Shown: piece after piece, positions 10,179 to 16,254 of the stretch
Numbering within the stretch: position 1 is the first letter of the stretch
Layout of the letters: every line of letters begins with the position of its first letter
Assembly: GCA_005281725.1 (NCBI GenBank)
Contig: SSBO01000074.1
Coordinates: 1 to 16,254, forward strand
Direction of reading: 5' to 3'
DNA from: Wuchereria bancrofti
Lineage: Eukaryota; Nematoda; Chromadorea; Rhabditida; Onchocercidae
Length of the DNA stretch: 16,254 bases
Program-made: the position numbers and the translations under genes
Notes under the pieces: model-generated
The model's database searches: none
What the model saw: the letters and a program-made list of their open reading frames with translations, nothing else
Told to the model about the DNA's origin: nothing

Positions 10179-10208
10179 TTGTATGTGTAATATAATAAAC
10201 ACATACAA
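10179..10208. repeat. Perfect 10-base inverted repeat with 10-base AT loop
   Basis: TTGTATGTGT at 10179-10188 is exactly complementary to ACACATACAA at 10199-10208, with the loop AATATAATAA. Outside the stem, TTATTATTGC-like sequence at about 10142 faces GCAATAACAATAATAA at about 10212, so the structure may extend imperfectly. The second copy is at 11747-11776. It could extrude as a cruciform or fold in RNA. No T-run downstream marks it as a terminator. Confidence 0.7.
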
Positions 10209-10419
10209 TAGCAATAACAATAATAAGGATAAATAATTCCGCTTAAAATTTTAAAATATTTGTAAATTAGACGTTTATTCGTAAATTAGTGTGTCTTTTC
10301 TTTTTCATACCTAATTTTTGTTAATTAATTGAAAAGTAGAAAGTGACAAAAAATAAAAATATCAATATAATGGAAAGAAAAGTGATAAAGATAGATAGAT
10401 GTATAATGGATTCATTTGA

Positions 10420-10578
10420 ATAGAACGATGGCAAAGTTGTCGAACTGCTTCCATTTTAACCAATCAAGATGAGACAACAAAAACAAACCAACCAAACAAA
10501 CATTTCGAGGTTTTGGCTATTGATTTTGTGCTGTTATTGTTATTGCTGGCGCTGTTGACACTGTTTGATATTTATTAG
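10420..10578 (+). other. Short open frame without ATG, weak exon candidate
   Basis: Reading from 10420, 52 codons are open between an upstream TGA (10417-10419) and a TAG (10576-10578). There is no in-frame ATG. The frame ends in a hydrophobic, Leu-rich run starting near 10528 (V, six L, A, two L, T, L), followed by a few residues. In other frames short ATG-led frames occur: 10427 (14 codons) and 10469 (29 codons, Cys/Tyr-rich at its end). A frame this long is not remarkable by chance, and I see no clear splice sites, so this is a note rather than a gene call. It is duplicated at 11988-12146. Confidence 0.12.
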
Positions 10579-10798
10579 AGTATATTTATTTGCCTGTTTG
10601 ATAATCTTTAATTGAACAACTTCAACACAGGAAACTTGCTTATATTCCACCATAATTCATTATCGTCAATCTTCTTTCTCTTTTACTACTGCTATTACTA
10701 CTTCTTCAATATCATTCACTATCATTACTAATATTATCAGTTCAATATCATTCATTATCAACAATAATTCTCTTTCCATTTTCTTCATCAAACTAGTC

Positions 10799-10799
10799 N
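10799..10799. other. Single-N contig junction
   Basis: This N lies between tail 9232-10798 and head 10800-12366, which are identical over 1567 bases. It marks an unmerged overlap. Confidence 0.93.
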
Positions 10800-12366
10800 T
10801 TTTTTTATTCAAGTTATCAATCTCTGTTAAATGAAGTGAAAGTTAGCAAATTGTTTTAATCAATAATTGATGAACTATTACATTAATTTTTGCAAAACAG
10901 TAGGACAAATTTTCCTTTTAAAGTTTAATTTTTTTTTTTGTTGATTCTTTAATTTATCTTCTTGACAAACTTAAATTTTTATTGTTATTTGCATTTAACT
11001 TTTACTATCAATATATGAAACCTTTAGTTTAATTTCTTTTTTCCACTGTCTTTCTTTATTATATTCGTAAATTTGTCGAAAAGTGAATTAAATCTATGAC
11101 AATCAATTTGAATCCTAATGTGATATGATAGTATTCATTTTTTGAAAATTTAAGTGCTGTTGAATCATCCAATTTCAATCATTTAATCCTAAACTTGTCA
11201 TATTCAATTTCTTTTTTTTTGAAAAAACGATATTAGAAATGAGATTTACTGCACAAAAGTATGCCATCGAATTTCAAATTACTTTAGATCAAGATCTTAT
11301 TGCTATTTGTAAAAATGTAAAGTTCTTTATTATGTCCATAAAGTAAAAATCTTCTTTAGTTCATTGAAAACTTTAATTCTATTTTTAGCAAACAGATGTG
11401 CAAATTTTCAAAGACTCGTTTATGTAAAATTTTTAAAAGGTTTCATTTACGTAAAATTTAAAAAAAAAAATTGAAATGGTTAATTTTGCATTTTTTTTGG
11501 CTGAAGTGAACGCTTTGAATTAGAAAATTAAGTGACGAAATATGAAATATTCGTTACAATAAAAGAAAACGTCCTGAAAATCGCTAATGACTGATTAATA
11601 GATAAGAAGTTATAATTAATATAATTTATTTCTAGAAGATAATGATAATTACAATTAAATTTTAAACATCAAAAAATCCTTAATAATTATCACATAATTA
11701 CTTTTCATTTTATTATTGCTTATGTATAAAAATTATTCAGAATTTTTTGTATGTGTAATATAATAAACACATACAATAGCAATAACAATAATAAGGATAA
11801 ATAATTCCGCTTAAAATTTTAAAATATTTGTAAATTAGACGTTTATTCGTAAATTAGTGTGTCTTTTCTTTTTCATACCTAATTTTTGTTAATTAATTGA
11901 AAAGTAGAAAGTGACAAAAAATAAAAATATCAATATAATGGAAAGAAAAGTGATAAAGATAGATAGATGTATAATGGATTCATTTGAATAGAACGATGGC
12001 AAAGTTGTCGAACTGCTTCCATTTTAACCAATCAAGATGAGACAACAAAAACAAACCAACCAAACAAACATTTCGAGGTTTTGGCTATTGATTTTGTGCT
12101 GTTATTGTTATTGCTGGCGCTGTTGACACTGTTTGATATTTATTAGAGTATATTTATTTGCCTGTTTGATAATCTTTAATTGAACAACTTCAACACAGGA
12201 AACTTGCTTATATTCCACCATAATTCATTATCGTCAATCTTCTTTCTCTTTTACTACTGCTATTACTACTTCTTCAATATCATTCACTATCATTACTAAT
12301 ATTATCAGTTCAATATCATTCATTATCAACAATAATTCTCTTTCCATTTTCTTCATCAAACTAGTC
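10800..12366 (+). repeat. Redundant copy of 9232-10798 (head of contig 5)
   Basis: It is identical to the preceding contig tail over its whole length and stops matching exactly where that contig ended, after which new sequence begins at 12367. It contributes no new information and should be collapsed with the first copy. Confidence 0.93.
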
Positions 12367-12956
12367 AATTTATCCTTATTTTTGAGCTATTAGTTAATAT
12401 GTTATTATTAATTATAATATGAAGTGAATTGTGTTGTATTATGCTTTTATATTTTTTATCACTTCAAATATTGCTAAATTATTCAATTAGATATTTGGTA
12501 TGGAGAAAAAATTTGGTGTCAGATATTAAATAAAAGTGATCAAATGTTAAATGAATAAGTAGTCAAGTAATATCAAAGCATAGTAATTAATAAATAAGAA
12601 GTTAATCATTAACAATACTTTTTTTGATTGGTTGCTAGAAATTTAGTCTTTTTTTTGTTGGAAATAAATTGAAATAATATAATGATCTTGTGGTTGTTGA
12701 TATCATTTCATTTATTTTCCATAATTATATAATTGAAAATGAAGTACTTCTGAGCAACCAGTTATATTGCAATTATATTAGTAACGAGTAGTAATAGTGA
12801 TGACGCATAGATAGGTTTATATTGCGTAAATATCATAATAAAATATAAAACATAAGTATAACTCAATCATTTCTATTTTATATTTTCTTCCTATTTTTAT
12901 TTTATATGTAAACATAAGAAATATATGCAGTTAACTAGTTTCTATGAAAAATACAG
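12367..12956. other. AT-rich non-coding stretch
   Basis: This is single-copy, very AT-rich sequence with scattered A/T runs. No open frame of note, RNA gene or transposon end is visible. It leads into the GAT microsatellite. Confidence 0.65.
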
Positions 12957-13230
12957 GATAATAATGATGTTAATAATGATAACGAAAATGAATAAACATG
13001 GTGATGACAATAATGATGATAATGGAGATGAGAGATGGTGATGATGACGATGGTGATAGTGATGATAAAGATGAGAGTTGATGATGATGGTAATGATGAT
13101 GGATGGTCGTGATGATGACGTTGATGATAGTGATGATGATAATGATGAAGATGATAAACGATGACGACGGCGATGGTGATAATAGATGATGATAGTGATG
13201 ATGGAGATGATAGATGATGATGACAATAAT
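12957..13230 (+). repeat. Imperfect GAT trinucleotide microsatellite
   Basis: Over about 270 bases the plus strand is built from GAT, GGT, AAT, GAC and GAG triplets, most often GATGATGAT, with frequent single-base phase changes. The reverse complement gives a 102-residue open frame (12942-13250) made almost wholly of Ser, Ile, His and Leu, a by-product of the repeat rather than a protein. Plus-strand frames are broken by stops, so it is not an acidic Asp-rich coding repeat. A copy starts at 14655 after an N, and assemblies often break at such repeats. Confidence 0.88.
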
Positions 13231-13421
13231 TTTATATGGAAGTTATTCATTCAATTAGAAAATATTAATTTCTTTAAATAAGTTTTTAAAATTTTATTAT
13301 TTGAAAGTTTGAAAAGTCAACATTTCTGTATTTACCTTTTTAATCTAATCAGTCGCATTTATTATATTTATATTCACTATTCTTAGAGTTCACTCATTTA
13401 ATTTCAAATGATTTATTTGTA

Positions 13422-13485
13422 GAAATAATAATAATATCATAATATATATAACACAATAATTTATATTATAATATAATATTTTAAA
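13422..13485. repeat. AT-only-like patch
   Basis: This stretch is almost wholly A and T, with AATAAT and ATAATATA runs. It resembles a TATA-rich unwinding region, but such runs are common in this sequence and no promoter is claimed. The copy lies at 15095-15158. Confidence 0.55.
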
Positions 13486-13491
13486 TTTTAA

Positions 13492-13743
13492 ATGTCATTT
13501 ATCGTATCATTCAGTAAATTTAATAAATCATTCCCATTTATTGCATATTTACTTATTTATTTTCTCTTATTAATTCCAATATCATTTAATTCCAATAGAA
13601 TAGAGATTTATTTATATATTTGTATTTATATGCATGTTGATTGGATTGAGGACGAGACTTCATTAGCCAAGAAGAATTTGAAAGGACCGAAATGGAAATA
13701 TGATCATTTTCGTGTGACGACAAGTAATTTGAATTTTTTTTGA
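13492..13743 (+). other. 83-codon open frame, doubtful small protein
   Basis: An ATG-led frame of 83 codons ends in TGA. Residues of about 14-32 form a hydrophobic segment (FPFIAYLLIYFLLLIPI), resembling a signal anchor. The C-terminal half is charged and not low-complexity (around DWIEDETSLAKKNLKGPKWKY). A frame of this length can occur by chance, a 97-codon frame covers much of it on the opposite strand, and the AT-rich upstream context shows no clear start signal. I recognise no family. The copy is at 15165-15416. This is a low-probability candidate only. Confidence 0.12.
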
Positions 13744-13753
13744 AATTTAACAT

Positions 13754-13833
13754 TAAAGAAATGAAATTCAAAATGAATGAAAGATGAAAGATGAGGCGGT
13801 AAAGGAGTAAAAAGAAAAGGAAGGAGGAAAAAA
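13754..13833 (+). repeat. Purine-rich tract
   Basis: This is a run of GAAA, GATGAAA, AAGGAG and GGAGGAAA words with few pyrimidines. It recurs at 15427-15506 in the redundant copy. It is simple-sequence DNA. Confidence 0.6.
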
Positions 13834-13922
13834 TGTTCTTTTTGAAATGTCTTCTATCAGTTGTGAAATAAGTTTTCAAAGTTTTATTTTAAAAGTAAAA
13901 ATATCAAAGAAAGAAAAAAGTG

Positions 13923-13964
13923 AATAAATAAATAAATAAACTCTTCTGAATTCTCTTCTGAATT
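13923..13964 (+). repeat. AAAT microsatellite followed by a 12-base tandem duplication
   Basis: Bases 13923-13940 are about four and a half AATA units. CTCTTCTGAATT then occurs twice in tandem at 13941-13952 and 13953-13964. Both elements recur unchanged at 15596-15637, which again fits a single locus present twice. Confidence 0.8.
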
Positions 13965-14250
13965 CATTTCATTGCTTTTTATTATTTCATATATATACAT
14001 GCCATGTTATTTCTCTTGGGAGGAAATAAATTTTAAAAAATTTAGGAATTTTAAATTGAAATTTTTTCCTGCAAATTATTGTTAAAAAATCTTATTACTA
14101 AGCATTTATTTTAATATATTTTGCAACAAACAAATAAAAAACAGAATCAAAACTAAAGTAAAATACAATTTAGTGATAAAATAATTTTTGTTTGTTTTGT
14201 TTATTTGTGAAACAATTCAAAATAATTTAAATGAAATCATCTTAGCATGT

Positions 14251-14304
14251 ATTATTGTTATCATTAATTATTGTTATTATTATTGTTATTAAATTGTTAT
14301 CATC
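14251..14304 (+). repeat. ATT / GTT imperfect trinucleotide repeat
   Basis: ATTATTGTTATC-type units repeat with interruptions. The copy is at 15924-15977. It is ordinary simple-sequence DNA. Confidence 0.7.
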
Positions 14305-14581
14305 TTTTGTTTTAATTCATTTCAAACTAATTGATTTTATCATATTTCTTTTGTAATATTCAAAAAAAATTTAAAGTAGAAGGTTGCATGTTAGCGCTTG
14401 TTTTCATTTGTCGTCTTTTTTACTGATTGAGTAGATTGAGTAGCACATGTTGTCATTATTTCATAGGGTATTTCTTTCAAAGATATTTTCATGTCATCTT
14501 GACCTTTTCCTTACCATTCCATTCTATCATCCTGACCTTTACCTGTCCTCAATTGCAGTTGTAAAAGACAATAATTTGAAT

Positions 14582-14646
14582 GCCTTTTAATATATCAGTG
14601 TATGTTACCGACTGTTTATGTGCGTATATGCGTGTTTGTATGTATG
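14582..14646 (+). other. Last 65 bases of contig 5
   Basis: These bases lie beyond the part shared with the last contig as far as the window shows. They end in a TGTATG/GCGTATATGCG-like GT-rich patch just before the N at 14647. No gene is seen. The contig end at a simple repeat suggests that read coverage or repeat resolution stopped the assembly here. Confidence 0.6.
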
Positions 14647-14654
14647 NTTAATAN
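14647..14654. other. Double-N junction with a 6-base fragment
   Basis: Ns at 14647 and 14654 enclose TTAATA. In the first copy TTAATA sits at 12970-12975 and is followed by six bases before the sequence that resumes at 14655. The second N therefore probably stands for six missing bases in the GAT-rich region. Confidence 0.88.
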
Positions 14655-16254
14655 ACGAAAATGAATAAACATGGTGATGACAATAATGATGATAATGGAG
14701 ATGAGAGATGGTGATGATGACGATGGTGATAGTGATGATAAAGATGAGAGTTGATGATGATGGTAATGATGATGGATGGTCGTGATGATGACGTTGATGA
14801 TAGTGATGATGATAATGATGAAGATGATAAACGATGACGACGGCGATGGTGATAATAGATGATGATAGTGATGATGGAGATGATAGATGATGATGACAAT
14901 AATTTTATATGGAAGTTATTCATTCAATTAGAAAATATTAATTTCTTTAAATAAGTTTTTAAAATTTTATTATTTGAAAGTTTGAAAAGTCAACATTTCT
15001 GTATTTACCTTTTTAATCTAATCAGTCGCATTTATTATATTTATATTCACTATTCTTAGAGTTCACTCATTTAATTTCAAATGATTTATTTGTAGAAATA
15101 ATAATAATATCATAATATATATAACACAATAATTTATATTATAATATAATATTTTAAATTTTAAATGTCATTTATCGTATCATTCAGTAAATTTAATAAA
15201 TCATTCCCATTTATTGCATATTTACTTATTTATTTTCTCTTATTAATTCCAATATCATTTAATTCCAATAGAATAGAGATTTATTTATATATTTGTATTT
15301 ATATGCATGTTGATTGGATTGAGGACGAGACTTCATTAGCCAAGAAGAATTTGAAAGGACCGAAATGGAAATATGATCATTTTCGTGTGACGACAAGTAA
15401 TTTGAATTTTTTTTGAAATTTAACATTAAAGAAATGAAATTCAAAATGAATGAAAGATGAAAGATGAGGCGGTAAAGGAGTAAAAAGAAAAGGAAGGAGG
15501 AAAAAATGTTCTTTTTGAAATGTCTTCTATCAGTTGTGAAATAAGTTTTCAAAGTTTTATTTTAAAAGTAAAAATATCAAAGAAAGAAAAAAGTGAATAA
15601 ATAAATAAATAAACTCTTCTGAATTCTCTTCTGAATTCATTTCATTGCTTTTTATTATTTCATATATATACATGCCATGTTATTTCTCTTGGGAGGAAAT
15701 AAATTTTAAAAAATTTAGGAATTTTAAATTGAAATTTTTTCCTGCAAATTATTGTTAAAAAATCTTATTACTAAGCATTTATTTTAATATATTTTGCAAC
15801 AAACAAATAAAAAACAGAATCAAAACTAAAGTAAAATACAATTTAGTGATAAAATAATTTTTGTTTGTTTTGTTTATTTGTGAAACAATTCAAAATAATT
15901 TAAATGAAATCATCTTAGCATGTATTATTGTTATCATTAATTATTGTTATTATTATTGTTATTAAATTGTTATCATCTTTTGTTTTAATTCATTTCAAAC
16001 TAATTGATTTTATCATATTTCTTTTGTAATATTCAAAAAAAATTTAAAGTAGAAGGTTGCATGTTAGCGCTTGTTTTCATTTGTCGTCTTTTTTACTGAT
16101 TGAGTAGATTGAGTAGCACATGTTGTCATTATTTCATAGGGTATTTCTTTCAAAGATATTTTCATGTCATCTTGACCTTTTCCTTACCATTCCATTCTAT
16201 CATCCTGACCTTTACCTGTCCTCAATTGCAGTTGTAAAAGACAATAATTTGAAT
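14655..16254 (+). repeat. Redundant copy of 12982-14581, running to the window end
   Basis: All 1600 bases are identical to the tail of contig 5 by line comparison. It includes the GAT microsatellite (to 14903), the doubtful 83-codon frame (15165-15416), the purine-rich tract and the ATT/GTT repeat. The window ends inside the overlap, 65 bases before the point where contig 5 stopped, so new sequence would be expected soon after if the scaffold continues. Confidence 0.92.

Larger units (their letters stand above)
9232..10798 (+). repeat. End of contig 4, re-present at 10800-12366
   Basis: These 1567 bases are identical by line comparison to 10800-12366 (shift of 1568). The segment ends exactly at the N at 10799, so it is the contig tail duplicated as the next contig head. 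Its content is mostly AT-rich non-coding DNA. The stretch at about 10420-10680 is of higher complexity, with ACAAACCAACC-type sequence, an ACCAATCA element and GC-richer words, and is the least featureless part of the window. Confidence 0.93.
12970..14581 (+). repeat. Tail of contig 5, re-present at 14648-16254
   Basis: Bases 12982-14581 are identical to 14655-16254 (shift of 1673), and 12970-12975 match the six-base fragment at 14648-14653. The contig itself runs 65 bases further, to 14646. The content is AT-rich with the GAT microsatellite, an AT-dinucleotide patch, a purine-rich patch and ATT/GTT runs, and it has no confident gene. Confidence 0.92.

Noticed and set aside
12942..13250. 102-residue reverse-strand Ser/His/Ile frame (truncated copy at 14648-14923)
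   Set aside because: It is a by-product of the GAT microsatellite read on the opposite strand, with no non-repetitive domain.
13586..13879. 97-residue reverse-strand frame (repeated at 15259-15552)
   Set aside because: It is AT-rich, Phe/Leu/Ser/Lys-biased translation opposite another open frame, with no recognisable motif.
14510..14560. Possible splice acceptor (pyrimidine-rich run followed by TTGCAG at 14553-14558)
   Set aside because: All three frames after the AG reach a stop within about ten codons, and no matching donor or exon is apparent. Such strings are frequent in this composition.
1..16254. tRNA, rRNA, CRISPR array or transposase
   Set aside because: No T-loop-like GGTTCRAATCC box, no conserved rRNA words, no regularly spaced repeats with unique spacers and no transposase-like frame were seen on reading both strands.

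Overview
The window is AT-rich, low-complexity eukaryotic DNA. It has homopolymer A/T runs, CT/GA tracts, GT and GAT microsatellites and ATT/GTT runs. It shows none of the gene density, ribosome-binding sites or operon layout of a bacterium. I recognise no protein-coding gene, tRNA, rRNA, known transposon or CRISPR array. The base composition and repeat style would fit an invertebrate draft genome, for example an acariform mite or another ecdysozoan. That is a guess from texture only, because no marker gene is present.

The dominant structure is redundancy from assembly. Seven isolated N characters (3552, 5410, 5419, 7211, 10799, 14647, 14654) divide the window into contigs, and the sequence on the two sides of these Ns repeats. 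The tail of contig 1 (2713-3551) is the head of contig 2 (3553-4391), 839 bases each. Contig 3 (5420-7210, 1791 bases) repeats 2552-3551 followed directly by 4392-5182, so it bridges the first N and shows that the two overlapping ends should be merged. The tail of contig 4 (9232-10798) is the head of contig 5 (10800-12366), 1567 bases each. The last contig (14655 to the window end) repeats 12982-14581, 1600 bases. Every identical copy begins or ends at an N, which is the signature of overlapping contigs scaffolded side by side rather than of biological tandem duplication.

One repeated segment is not identical. Bases 7212-8978 are a second version of the 3083-5409 region. The left part (7212-8024) is visibly diverged with indels, then comes a block of about 326 bases (8025-8350) absent from the other version, then 628 bases (8351-8978) with only four differences, all transitions. 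This is either an alternative haplotype or an old duplicate partly homogenised by conversion, and it is the one feature here with possible biological content.

After merging, the 16254 bases reduce to about 8.67 kb of distinct sequence (1-3551, 4392-5409, 8979-10798, 12367-14646) plus the 1.77 kb alternative version. Long open frames in the window are by-products of low-complexity tracts (CT-rich giving Ser/Phe, the complement of GAT giving Ser/Ile/His) or lack support. No set of genes acting together can be described, and I found no new biological system.
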